DNA of 64,000 bases from Caldatribacterium sp051549785 (GTDB lineage Bacteria > Atribacterota > Atribacteria > Atribacterales > Caldatribacteriaceae): the NCBI RefSeq assembly GCF_051549785.1, contig NZ_CP189974.1, positions 744,001 to 808,000 on the forward strand, given 5' to 3'. The notes beneath the pieces were generated by a model, which ran no database searches, was not told the origin of the DNA, and saw only the letters and a program-made list of their open reading frames with translations. This document shows, in pieces, positions 8,195 through 17,281 of the stretch (positions are counted from its first letter, which is position 1; each line of letters begins with the position of its first letter). Position numbers and translations under genes: made by a program.

Positions 8195-10242
8195 GCGGGA
8201 TGGAGATTCAGGAGAAGGTCTCAAAGGCACAGAACGAGACCAAAGAGAGGCTTCTTGGCATGTACCGGGATATGCTGCGCATTCGTCGCTTTGAGGAAAC
8301 GGTGAGCGACCTTTTCAGCCAGGACAAAATCCGGGGAACAACCCACCTCTACATTGGAGAAGAAGCGGTGGCGGTGGGGGCGTGTTACGCCATTCGCCCT
8401 GACGACTACATCACCTCAACCCATCGAGGTCACGGCCACTGCATCGCCAAGGGAGCACGCCTTGACCGGATGATGGCCGAGCTCTACGGGAAAATCGATG
8501 GGTACTGTAAGGGGAAGGGCGGATCGCTCCACATCGCCGACCTCACGGCAGGGAATCTCGGCGCCAATGGTATCGTTGGCGGAGGTATTCCCATTGCGGT
8601 GGGATCAGGGCTTACGGCAAAGTACAAGAACACCGGAAAGGTCACGGTGTGCTTTTTCGGGGATGGAGCGGCCAATACCGGGGCATTCCATGAAGCGCTG
8701 AACCTTGCCGCCGTGTGGAAGCTCCCGGTGGTGTTCGTCTGTGAGAACAACCTCTACGCCATGTCCATGCCGGTGCGGGAGGCCTTCCCCATCCAGGACA
8801 TCGCTGAGAGAGCCCAGGCTTACGGGATGCCTGGAGTGGTGGTGGATGGGATGGATGTTCTTGCGGTGAAGGAAGCGGTGGAACAGGCCGCCGAGCGGGC
8901 CCGCCGGGGTGAAGGGCCGACACTCATTGAGTGCAAGACCTACCGGTACCTGGGGCACTCGAAAAACGACCCCCGGGCGTACCGGACGCGGGAAGAGGAG
9001 CAGGAGTGGAAGGCGAAAGACCCCATCAAGCGCTACCGGAAATGGCTCTTAGAACAGGGTGTGGCTGAGGAAGAGGAGCTCAAGACAATCGAAAACGAAG
9101 TGGAGCGGGAGATTGAAGAGGCCATAGCCTTTGCTGAACAGAGTCCCTATCCTCCCCTTGAGGAGATCACAAAGGACGTCTACGTTGAGGAGGACTTTGC
9201 CGAGATTGAGCGGAAGAAGGGGACAAAGGTCGTCCGGAGCATCAAGGAGTACGATCCCGGGACGATGCGCATCATCACTTACCGGGATGCGTTAAACGAA
9301 GCCCTGCGGGAGGAGATGCGTCGGGACGACAACGTCGTGCTCATCGGGGAAGACATTGGCCTCTACGGTGGAGCCTATGGGGTCACCCGGGGCCTGTGGC
9401 AGGAGTTTGGAGGAGAACGGGTTCGCAACACCCCTATCTCTGAGGCGGCAATTGTGGGGTGCTGTGTCGGTGCGGCCATGACCGGACTGCGTCCTGTGGG
9501 CGAAATCATGTACATCGACTTTATGACGCTCTGCATGGACCAGTTGGTGAACCAAGGGGCCAAAATTCGCTACATGTTCGGAGGGAAGGCCAGGGTTCCC
9601 ATGGTCATCCGCACGGAAGGGGGATGTGGTCGTTCCTCTGGTGCCCAGCATGCTCAAAGCCTCGAAGCCTGGTTCATTCATGTTCCGGGACTCAAGGTTG
9701 TGATGCCTGCAACGCCCTTTGACGCCAAGGGGCTTTTGAAGGCGGCAATCCGGGAGGACAATCCCATCCTCTTCATTGAGCACAAAATGCTCTACAACAC
9801 CAAGGGTCCGGTGCCGGAAGAGGAGTACATCATCCCCATCGGGGTTGCCGATGTGAAACGGGAGGGGAAAGACGTCACCATCGTCGCCTATTCCCGGATG
9901 CTCCTTGTGGCCCTGGAGGCAGCAGAAGTCCTGGCGAAAGAGGGCATTGAGGCTGAAGTTGTGGACCCCCGAACGCTTTTGCCGCTTGATATTGAGACTA
10001 TCTGTCAGTCGGTTCGCAAGACCAACCGGGTGATCATCGTGTACGAGGGGTGCAAAACTGGTGGAGCGGGGGCAGAGATTGCCGCCCAGATTATGGAACA
10101 CGCCTTTGATTACCTGGACGCCCCCATCGTTCGCCTTGGAGCGGCTGATGCTCCCGTTCCCTGTAGCCGTTACCTTGAGGACAATGCTATCCCGAGGGTA
10201 GAAGACGTGGTGAAAGCAGCACGCACGCTCTGCGGCAGGTAG
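8191..10242 (+). CDS. Fused E1 alpha-beta component of a 2-oxoacid/acetoin dehydrogenase complex
   Basis: 683 residues holding both subunits of a thiamine-diphosphate-dependent E1. The alpha part (about 10-330) has the ThDP/Mg motif GDGAANTGAFHEALN (from 157) ending in CENN, plus the YRYLGHSKNDP segment. The beta part (about 350-683) begins with ITYRDALNEALREEM and contains the conserved GEDIGLYGGAYGVT and EGGCGRSSGAQHAQS. E1 decarboxylates a 2-oxoacid, or cleaves acetoin in Aco-type complexes, and passes the acyl group to the lipoyl arm of E2 (18264-19490). Alpha and beta are usually separate genes. Start GTG overlapping the previous stop by four bases. The AcoX-like neighbour favours an acetoin-type complex. 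Confidence 0.9.
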   Translation: MSGMEIQEKVSKAQNETKERLLGMYRDMLRIRRFEETVSDLFSQDKIRGTTHLYIGEEAVAVGACYAIRPDDYITSTHRGHGHCIAKGARLDRMMAELYGKIDGYCKGKGGSLHIADLTAGNLGANGIVGGGIPIAVGSGLTAKYKNTGKVTVCFFGDGAANTGAFHEALNLAAVWKLPVVFVCENNLYAMSMPVREAFPIQDIAERAQAYGMPGVVVDGMDVLAVKEAVEQAAERARRGEGPTLIECKTYRYLGHSKNDPRAYRTREEEQEWKAKDPIKRYRKWLLEQGVAEEEELKTIENEVEREIEEAIAFAEQSPYPPLEEITKDVYVEEDFAEIERKKGTKVVRSIKEYDPGTMRIITYRDALNEALREEMRRDDNVVLIGEDIGLYGGAYGVTRGLWQEFGGERVRNTPISEAAIVGCCVGAAMTGLRPVGEIMYIDFMTLCMDQLVNQGAKIRYMFGGKARVPMVIRTEGGCGRSSGAQHAQSLEAWFIHVPGLKVVMPATPFDAKGLLKAAIREDNPILFIEHKMLYNTKGPVPEEEYIIPIGVADVKREGKDVTIVAYSRMLLVALEAAEVLAKEGIEAEVVDPRTLLPLDIETICQSVRKTNRVIIVYEGCKTGGAGAEIAAQIMEHAFDYLDAPIVRLGAADAPVPCSRYLEDNAIPRVEDVVKAARTLCGR

Positions 10243-10244
10243 CC

Positions 10245-11411
10245 ATGGAACGCCGGACGGCGCTTCGGCTCTCGTTCATCGTTGGTGTGGCGTTCTTTTT
10301 CCTGGCCGTGTCCATGCTCATCACCGGAGCAGTGCTCCCCAAATGGATGGCCATTTTCCATCTTTCTGCGACAAGAGCGGGTCGCCTCTTTGCCCTGTAC
10401 TACTTCCCCTATGTGGTGACGACGTTTGTGAGTGGCGCGCTCTGCGATCTCCTTGGGAAAAAGCCCGTGCTCGTGGCCAGCCAGGCGTTTCTCGCTCTGG
10501 GGTTTTTCGTGGTGAGCCTTGCGGATCGGTTCACCACCATTGAGTGGGGAGTGTTCCTTGCTGGCATTGGTGGGGGTTTCTGTGAGGCTCCCCTCACCGG
10601 GCTCCTCTCCCGGGTCTTCCCCGGGCGGGAAGGGTATGCCCTGAATCTCAGCCAGATTTCCTTTGGCCTTGGGGCTGCCTCTGGGCCATACCTTGCGGGC
10701 TTTCTCCTTGAGCGGGAGCTGAGCTGGAGGGTGCTCTATTTCGTCCCGGGGATATTCTCGGTACTCCTTTTTGCCCTCCTCTTGCGGGAACGGGAGCTCT
10801 TTGCTGAAGGGAAAAACGAAGTCTTTTCCCTGCGAAGCCTCCAGGCTCTGGGGGAGTGGAAGACCCTGCTTTGCGCCAGCTTCCTGGCCATCTTCCTGTA
10901 CGTCGGGGCAGAAATCGGTACCTCGGCCTGGGTGAGCACTTATTTTGTTCGGGAGCTCCAGAGAGGCTTTTCCCTTGCAGGAGCGGCCATGGGGATATTC
11001 TGGGGGATGATCACCGTGGGAAGGCTTGTCTTTGGCCTTCTGGCCAGAAAGGTGAGTTACCTGCTTTTGCTTCGTCTCCTCATTCTTTGGAGTTTCTCCG
11101 CCCTTCTCCTCTTCAACCTTACCCGGAATGTCCCCGTGGTGCTCTTCGCCCTTTTTGCTCTGGGACTCGGATTCTCTGCGGTGTGGCCGCTTGTTGTGGC
11201 CTGGGTGGCGCAGCACGTCGATACCCTTCAGGCCACGGCCATTGGGCTTACGGTTGCTGCAGGAGGACTTGGCGCACTCTTTTTCCCCTGGTTCATGGGG
11301 ATTCTTGCGGATCGTGTTGGTCTTCGTTTCGTCTTTCTGGTGGCCCTGGTGCTTGTTGCCGGACTTTTCGGTGTGACGCAGAGTCGTTTCTTCAGGGAGG
11401 GAAAGGCATAG
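10245..11411 (+). CDS. Major facilitator superfamily transporter
   Basis: 388 residues with about 12 hydrophobic segments. An MFS loop-2/3-like motif (GALCDLLGKKPVL) follows the second segment. It probably imports the operon's substrate or exports a product. Its only specific clue is position between the E1 gene and the first FGGY kinase, with a one-base overlap into the latter (TAG/GTG). Confidence 0.85.
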   Translation: MERRTALRLSFIVGVAFFFLAVSMLITGAVLPKWMAIFHLSATRAGRLFALYYFPYVVTTFVSGALCDLLGKKPVLVASQAFLALGFFVVSLADRFTTIEWGVFLAGIGGGFCEAPLTGLLSRVFPGREGYALNLSQISFGLGAASGPYLAGFLLERELSWRVLYFVPGIFSVLLFALLLRERELFAEGKNEVFSLRSLQALGEWKTLLCASFLAIFLYVGAEIGTSAWVSTYFVRELQRGFSLAGAAMGIFWGMITVGRLVFGLLARKVSYLLLLRLLILWSFSALLLFNLTRNVPVVLFALFALGLGFSAVWPLVVAWVAQHVDTLQATAIGLTVAAGGLGALFFPWFMGILADRVGLRFVFLVALVLVAGLFGVTQSRFFREGKA

Positions 11412-12955
11412 TGGCGATCCTTGGGATTGATATGGGGACAAGCGGATGTAAGGTTGTGGCCTTTCGGGAAAACGGTGAGGTCCTGGGCTTTTCGGGAAAG
11501 GAGTACCCTTTCATTACTCCTCGACCCGGGTGGCTGGAGATCGACCCTGAAAAGGTCTGGGAAGCGGTGTGTGCTGCCTTAGGCGAGGTGGGCCGATCCC
11601 TCCAGGAACCTATCAGTGCCCTGGCGGTCACCTCCCACGGGGAAACCCTCATCCCCTTGGGGCGGGATGGACGACCTCTGACTTTCGCCATCGCCAACTT
11701 CGACGTCCGGGCCAACAGATATGTGGCATTCTTTCGGGAACGCTTCGACCCTTTCCATCTTTTCTCGGTGACCGGAATGCCCCTTCACGGGATGTACACG
11801 GTGAATAAGATCCTCTGGCTTCGGGACCATGAGCCGGAAATCTTTGAACGTACCTGGAAGTTCTCGTGCGTCGAGGACTTCATCATCTTCCGCCTCACGG
11901 GGGAAACGCCGGCCATGGACTATTCCCTGGCCTCCCGGACCATGATGTTTGACGTCCGAAAAAAGGCTTGGGCCCGGGACATCCTTGAAGCGGTGGGGAT
12001 TTCTGAAGAACGGCTTCCCAGGGTTCTCCCCTCGGGAACCCCTGTCGGCTCCCTGCGGGAGGATCTTGCGAGGGACTTTGGCCTCCAGGAGAAAATCCTT
12101 GTGGCCACCGGAGGCCACGACCAGCCCTGTGGGGTTCTGGGGTGCGGGGTGTGCTCGCCTGGAGAGGCCATGTACGGCATTGGGACTTCAGAGTGCGTGG
12201 CCCTCAACATTGGTCCTCAGCCTTTCCTCACAAAGGAGATGATGGAGAACGGGTTCTGCTGCTATCCCCATGTTGCAGAAGGAGACTACATCACCCTGGC
12301 GTACATCGCCTCAGGAGGGTCTCTCGTGCGGTGGTTCCGTGACGCCATAGCTCCTGACAAAAAACAGGAAGCCCGGGAGCTCGGGAAAGACCCCTATCGG
12401 ATGCTCTTTGAGCACCTTCCAGAGGGTCCGGTGCCGCTTTTTGTGCTCCCTCATTTTGCCGGTTCAGGAACTCCCTACCTCGACGAGCACTCCCGGGGGG
12501 CCATTGTGGGGTTGACTCTCGCGGCCTCCCGTTGGGAAATCTTTCGGGCCATTCTTGAGAGCCTCACCTATGAGATGAAGGTGAACCTGGATCTTTTCGA
12601 GGCTTTTGGGTTACCCGTTGTGGACCTGCGGGCTGTTGGCGGAGGTGCTCGTTCTTTCGAGTGGCTCAGGATGAAGGCAGACATTCTGGGGAAGACGCTG
12701 CTCCTTCCGGAAACGGAGGAAGCCGTGGCGCTGGGGACGGCAATCCTTGCGGGAAAGGCGGCGGGGGTTTTTGCGCACACCCAGGAGGGCATCGCGGCGA
12801 TGGTGCGTTTCCGGGAAAGGATTGAACCTTCTTTGAGTCGGCACGAAGTCTACAGGCGGTACTACAGCGTGTACCAAAAAGTGTACAATGGTCTCAAAGA
12901 GGTGCACGAGCTCTTGAGTATGCTCCAGGGAGAGGAGGAGGACCATGAAGAGTAA
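11411..12955 (+). CDS. FGGY-family carbohydrate kinase (xylulokinase-like), copy 1
   Basis: 514 residues from GTG 11411. Actin-like kinase fold: phosphate-1 loop LGIDMGTSGCKVVAF at the N-terminus, GGHDQPCGVLG near residue 235 and AVGGGARSFEW in the adenosine site near 405. FGGY kinases phosphorylate pentuloses, polyols or related ketoses such as xylulose, glycerol and the AI-2 precursor. It resembles the second copy at 13930 in the same motifs, so the two are paralogues. The 3' end overlaps the isomerase-like gene by 11 bases. Confidence 0.88.
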   Translation: MAILGIDMGTSGCKVVAFRENGEVLGFSGKEYPFITPRPGWLEIDPEKVWEAVCAALGEVGRSLQEPISALAVTSHGETLIPLGRDGRPLTFAIANFDVRANRYVAFFRERFDPFHLFSVTGMPLHGMYTVNKILWLRDHEPEIFERTWKFSCVEDFIIFRLTGETPAMDYSLASRTMMFDVRKKAWARDILEAVGISEERLPRVLPSGTPVGSLREDLARDFGLQEKILVATGGHDQPCGVLGCGVCSPGEAMYGIGTSECVALNIGPQPFLTKEMMENGFCCYPHVAEGDYITLAYIASGGSLVRWFRDAIAPDKKQEARELGKDPYRMLFEHLPEGPVPLFVLPHFAGSGTPYLDEHSRGAIVGLTLAASRWEIFRAILESLTYEMKVNLDLFEAFGLPVVDLRAVGGGARSFEWLRMKADILGKTLLLPETEEAVALGTAILAGKAAGVFAHTQEGIAAMVRFRERIEPSLSRHEVYRRYYSVYQKVYNGLKEVHELLSMLQGEEEDHEE

Positions 12956-13916
12956 AGGCTTTGCCACAGGAGTCTGGGTTTTTGGGGCGTGTCCGGATCG
13001 GTTCTGCCCGCGAGGGTACAAGGAGGACGTTCCTCTCGAAAAGGCCCTTGACGCCATTGCCGCTGTTCCGGACCTCAAGGGAGTGATGATGCACTACCCA
13101 AGTCCCATCAACGAGGACACGGCAGAAAAGGTGAAAAGGGAACTCGATGCCCGGGGACTTGCCCTGGCGTCCTGCGATGTCGACCTTTTCGGGGATCCAG
13201 TATTTGCCCTGGGGAGCCTGATGTCAGAGAGAGAAGGTGTGCGCCAGAGAGCCATTGAACTCGCCAAGAAAGCCATGGACATGGCCGAGTATTTTGGAGC
13301 TGGGGTAATGAACCTCTGGCCGGGGCAGGATGGCTTTGACTACCCCTTCCAGATTGACTACCGAGCACAGTGGGACCTCCTCATCGAAGCCCTCCGGGAG
13401 ATTGCCAGCCACAATCCCCGCGTGAAGCTGAGTTTAGAGTACAAACTCCGGGAACCCCGGACCCACTCGACCATTTCGAACGCCGGTGTGGCGCTTTTCT
13501 TAGCCCGGGAGGTGAACCTACCGAACGTTGGGGTGACCATTGACCTCGGGCACTCCTATAACTGCAAAGAGTCTCCGGGAAATGTTGTGGCGTTGCTCGA
13601 CCGTTTTGGGAAGCTCTTTGCCCTGCACCTCAATGACAACTTCCGGGACTGGGATGACGATTTAGCCGTGGGGACGGTGCACTTCTTCGAAAACCTTGAA
13701 TTCCTCTACTACCTCTACCACTCGAATTACGAAGGCTGGCTTGGCCTTGACATCTTCCCCTACCGGGAGGATGGGAAAACGGCATGCCAGGTGAGCATCG
13801 AGAACATCACAATGATGCTTTCGGTGGTGGAGAAAATCGACGTAGCTACTCTTCGGGCCTACCAGAAGGAGGCCGACGCCTTGGGAGCTTTCCGGTACAT
13901 CCGGAGTTTGCTCTGA
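12945..13916 (+). CDS. Sugar phosphate isomerase/epimerase-like TIM-barrel protein
   Basis: 323 residues of the xylose-isomerase-like / AP-endonuclease-2 superfamily. Conserved metal-ligand segments are visible: LSLEYKLREPR (Glu), VTIDLGHSYN (Asp, His), FALHLNDN (His, Asp) and GWLGLDIFPY (Asp). Members isomerise or epimerise free sugars, ketoses and inositol intermediates with a divalent metal. It sits between two FGGY kinases, so it may interconvert the ketoses that they phosphorylate. Ribosome site AGGAGGAG lies just before the ATG. Confidence 0.82.
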   Translation: MKSKGFATGVWVFGACPDRFCPRGYKEDVPLEKALDAIAAVPDLKGVMMHYPSPINEDTAEKVKRELDARGLALASCDVDLFGDPVFALGSLMSEREGVRQRAIELAKKAMDMAEYFGAGVMNLWPGQDGFDYPFQIDYRAQWDLLIEALREIASHNPRVKLSLEYKLREPRTHSTISNAGVALFLAREVNLPNVGVTIDLGHSYNCKESPGNVVALLDRFGKLFALHLNDNFRDWDDDLAVGTVHFFENLEFLYYLYHSNYEGWLGLDIFPYREDGKTACQVSIENITMMLSVVEKIDVATLRAYQKEADALGAFRYIRSLL

Positions 13917-13929
13917 AGGAGTGATGCCC

Positions 13930-15447
13930 GTGAGTTACCTTGGAATTGACGTGGGCACCACGGGGTGCAAGGTCATCGCCTTTGATGAAGAGGGCAATAT
14001 CAGGGCTTGGGCTTATGAGGAGTACCCGCTCTACCATCCCCGGAATGGGTGGAGTGAGCTTGATGCTGAAGAGGTCTTCGAGAAGGTCGTGCGCTGCCTC
14101 CGAAGAGTCGCGGAGGGCATCCGTCACGACCCTCCGGCAAGCATCGGAATCTCCTCTCAGGGGGAGGCGGTGGTTCCAGTTGACGCCGAGGGTCGGCCTC
14201 TTGCCCGAAGCATTGTCACCTTTGACGCGAGGGGGGACGAATTTGTCCCCCTCTTTCGAGAAAAACTCGGGGATGAGCGGTTTTTCGCCATCACCGGGAT
14301 GCCCCTCTCGGGCATCGGGACGGTGAATAAAATCCTCTGGTGGAAAAAGTACGCTCCCGACGTCTTCAGGAATGCCCGGTATTTCCTGTGCTTTGAGGAT
14401 TTCCTCGTTTTTCGCTTCGGGCTTCCTCCGGCCATAAGTTTCCCCCTTGCTTCCCGGACGATGATGTTCCATGTGGAGCGGGGGGAATGGTCTTCAGAAA
14501 TCCTCGACCTTGCAGGGATTCCTCCTGAGCGCCTGGCTCAACCTTACCCTTCGGGAACCCCCCTTGGGGAGGTCCCGGAGAAATTCGCTGCGGCATTCGG
14601 GTGGGGGAAGGGGATTGTGGTGGCTGCAGGAGGCCATGACCAGCCCTGTGGGGCTCTGGGGGCGGGCGTCATCCGACCAGGGCTTGCTATGGACGCCACG
14701 GGAACAGTGGAGTGCATTGCCCCGGCGATGTCCCGCTTTGTCGGGGGAGAGGCCATGTGGCGGAACAACCTCTGCTGTTACCACCATGCCTTCCCGGGGC
14801 TTTATACGACTTTGGTGTACAATTTCACCGGAGGGGTGCTCCTGCGCTGGTTTCGGGACCAGTTTGGGGAAAAGGAGAGAGAGGTTGCCGCTTGCCTTAA
14901 GAAGGACCCTTATGAGGTACTCCTTGAAGGACTTCCCGAAAACCCCACGAGTCTCTTCGTTTTGCCCCACTTCACCATGACGGGAACGCCGTACTTTGAC
15001 GCCCACTCGGCGGGGATGGTGGTGGGGCTCACCCTCAGCACCACGAAGAAGGAGTTCATCAAGGCCCTCCTTGAGGGTGTGAGTTACGAGATGAAGCTGA
15101 ATCTCGAGCTTCTTCGGAATGCTGGAATTCCCGTGGAACGGCTCCGGGCGATTGGCGGAGGGGCAAAGAGCCCGGTATGGCTCAGGATCAAGGCCGATAT
15201 TTATGGGGTACCGGTTGAGACCCTTTCGGTTTCGGAAGCGGCCTGTTTCGGTGCCGCACTCCTTGGGCGGAAGGCAAAGGAGGATGTAAAGGATTTCGGG
15301 GCTTTGGTGCGTGACCTCGTCCGGGTTCGGGAGGTGTACGAACCGGATCCGGAGAGGGCAAAAATCTACGAGGAACGCTTTGCCGTGTACCGGCGCCTGT
15401 ATCCTGCGCTGAAAACCGTTATCCTTCAGGAGGGCGAAATGCCATGA
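13930..15447 (+). CDS. FGGY-family carbohydrate kinase, copy 2
   Basis: 505 residues from GTG 13930, chosen because AAGGAG lies eight to nine bases upstream; ATG 13924 is too close to that site. Same landmarks as copy 1: LGIDVGTTGCKVIAF, GGHDQPCGALGAG and AIGGGAKSPVWLR. The paralogues differ in the substrate-facing N-terminal domain, which suggests two different ketose substrates, or two steps handling epimers. The ATGA overlap links it to the dehydrogenase downstream. Confidence 0.87.
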   Translation: MSYLGIDVGTTGCKVIAFDEEGNIRAWAYEEYPLYHPRNGWSELDAEEVFEKVVRCLRRVAEGIRHDPPASIGISSQGEAVVPVDAEGRPLARSIVTFDARGDEFVPLFREKLGDERFFAITGMPLSGIGTVNKILWWKKYAPDVFRNARYFLCFEDFLVFRFGLPPAISFPLASRTMMFHVERGEWSSEILDLAGIPPERLAQPYPSGTPLGEVPEKFAAAFGWGKGIVVAAGGHDQPCGALGAGVIRPGLAMDATGTVECIAPAMSRFVGGEAMWRNNLCCYHHAFPGLYTTLVYNFTGGVLLRWFRDQFGEKEREVAACLKKDPYEVLLEGLPENPTSLFVLPHFTMTGTPYFDAHSAGMVVGLTLSTTKKEFIKALLEGVSYEMKLNLELLRNAGIPVERLRAIGGGAKSPVWLRIKADIYGVPVETLSVSEAACFGAALLGRKAKEDVKDFGALVRDLVRVREVYEPDPERAKIYEERFAVYRRLYPALKTVILQEGEMP

Positions 15448-16487
15448 AAGCTGCGGTTTTTCTCGGTCCAGAGAATATCGAGGTTCGGGAAGTTCCTGAA
15501 CCCGAGGCCGGTCCGGGAGAAGTGGTCATCCGGGTTGGAGCCTGCGCCATCTGCGGGACTGATGTTCGCATTTTCCAGTTTGGTCACCACCACGTGAAAC
15601 CGCCGCAGGTCACAGGGCACGAGATTGCAGGAGAAATCGTGGCAATAGGCGAGGGTGTTGAAGGGTACCGGGTGGGGGACAAAGTTGCGGTTATCACCGT
15701 AATTTCCTGCGGGCGGTGCCGGTACTGCCGCCGGGGTCTGCAGAACCTCTGTCCGGAGCAGAAGTACATCGGGTACCATTACCCTGGAGGATTTGCGGAG
15801 TTCATGAAAATGCCTCGGGAAGGAGTAGCACGGGGGAATCTCCTGGTCCTCCCGGAGGATATGGACCTCCTTGAGGCCAGCCTCATTGAGCCCCTTTCCT
15901 GTGTCATCAACGGCCAGTCGTATCTTCATATCGGCCTTGGGGAGACCGTGCTCGTCATCGGTGCGGGTCCTATCGGGTGCATGCATGTCGCCATGGCGAA
16001 AAACCACGGTGCAGGGAAGATTATCCTTGCCGATATTTCCGATGAACGGCTGGAGCTTGCACAGAGAATCGGAGCCGATGTCTACATCAACCCGCAGAAG
16101 GAGAATCTGAAGGAACGGGTGTTTGAACTCACCGGTGGGTTAGGGGCCGACGTGGTCATTGTGGCAGCTTCATCAGGAAGCGCCCAGGAGGAAGCCCTGG
16201 AACTCGTTGCTCCCCAGGGGAGGATCAGCCTCTTTGGTGGATTGCCGAAGGAGAAACCCACCATCACCTTCAACAGTAACATCGTCCACTACAAGGAAAT
16301 CGGGGTTTTCGGCGTCTTCGCCTCTCATGCCTCCCAGTATGAGGAGGCGGCGCGGCTCATCTATGCAAGAAGGGTCCCCGCGCGGGACCTCATCACCCAT
16401 GTGCTGCCCCTTGAGGACATTGTGAGGGGCATTGAACTCGTGAAAAGTGGGAAGGCCTTGAAGGCCGTGATTTCCTTTGTGAGGTGA
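15444..16487 (+). CDS. Zinc-dependent medium-chain alcohol (polyol) dehydrogenase
   Basis: 347 residues of the sorbitol/threonine/butanediol dehydrogenase group. The catalytic zinc site is CAICGTDVR with VTGHEIAGE, and the structural zinc has four Cys in CGRCRYCRRGLQNLC. The Rossmann fingerprint VIGAGPIG is near residue 172, followed by ADISDERL, whose acidic residue favours NAD. It likely oxidises a polyol to a ketose feeding the kinases, or reduces a diketone or acyloin. Start ATG overlaps the kinase stop. Confidence 0.88.
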   Translation: MKAAVFLGPENIEVREVPEPEAGPGEVVIRVGACAICGTDVRIFQFGHHHVKPPQVTGHEIAGEIVAIGEGVEGYRVGDKVAVITVISCGRCRYCRRGLQNLCPEQKYIGYHYPGGFAEFMKMPREGVARGNLLVLPEDMDLLEASLIEPLSCVINGQSYLHIGLGETVLVIGAGPIGCMHVAMAKNHGAGKIILADISDERLELAQRIGADVYINPQKENLKERVFELTGGLGADVVIVAASSGSAQEEALELVAPQGRISLFGGLPKEKPTITFNSNIVHYKEIGVFGVFASHASQYEEAARLIYARRVPARDLITHVLPLEDIVRGIELVKSGKALKAVISFVR

Positions 16488-17281
16488 GGGGTGTGCATCC
16501 GCAGCCGTTGCAGGATAAAATCGCCATTGTGACCGGTGCGGCGTCAGGGATAGGGAAGGGCATTGCCGTACGCTTTGCCCAGGAGGGAGCCCATGTGGCG
16601 TGCTGCGACGTGAACTTTGAAGGGGCGGAGAAAACGGCTCAGGAAATCGCAGCGCTGGGCCGGGAATCCATGGCGATCAAGGTGGATGTCACGAAAAGCG
16701 ACGAAGTTGCCGAGATGGCCCGCCGGGTGTACGAGCGATGGGGGAGAATCGACATCCTGGTGAATTCCGCGGGCATTATCCGGGCCCACTTCATCACCGA
16801 GGTTCCCGAGGAGGTCTGGGACGCCATTATCAACGTGAACCTCAAGGGGACGTTTCTCTGCATCCGGGAAGTGGCCAAGTACATGGTGCAGCAGAAAAGC
16901 GGGAAAATCATCAACATCAGCTCGAAGTCAGGAAAGCGTGGCGGGCTCTGGCTTGCTGCCTATTCGGCATCGAAGTTCGGCGTAATTGGTCTTACCCAGA
17001 GTGCGGCCATGGACCTTGCCCCCTTCAAGATCAACGTGAACGCCATCTGTCCAGGGAATGTCTTCGCCACGCCCATGTGGGACCTCCTTGATAAGGAGTA
17101 CGCCAAAAAGCTTGGTGTTCCTCCGGAGCAGGTGCGGAAAATCTACGTCGAAAAGGTTCCGCTTGGTCGAGAGTGCACCATTGAGGATGTGGCCAATGTT
17201 GCCGTGTTCCTGGCCTCTTCCTACTCCGACTACATGACCGGACAGGCCATCAACGTTACCGGTGGACAGGAAGTGCACTGA
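16484..17281 (+). CDS. Short-chain dehydrogenase/reductase (sorbitol-6-phosphate dehydrogenase-like)
   Basis: 265 residues. Classical SDR motifs: TGAASGIGKG cofactor loop, NSAG, catalytic Ser in NISSKSGK, and YSASK with the catalytic Tyr and Lys. ACCDVNF suggests NAD preference. Start GTG 16484, with a second GTG at 16493 as an alternative. Together with the alcohol dehydrogenase it gives the operon two oxidation steps for a polyol or hydroxyketone. Confidence 0.87.
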   Translation: MRGVHPQPLQDKIAIVTGAASGIGKGIAVRFAQEGAHVACCDVNFEGAEKTAQEIAALGRESMAIKVDVTKSDEVAEMARRVYERWGRIDILVNSAGIIRAHFITEVPEEVWDAIINVNLKGTFLCIREVAKYMVQQKSGKIINISSKSGKRGGLWLAAYSASKFGVIGLTQSAAMDLAPFKINVNAICPGNVFATPMWDLLDKEYAKKLGVPPEQVRKIYVEKVPLGRECTIEDVANVAVFLASSYSDYMTGQAINVTGGQEVH

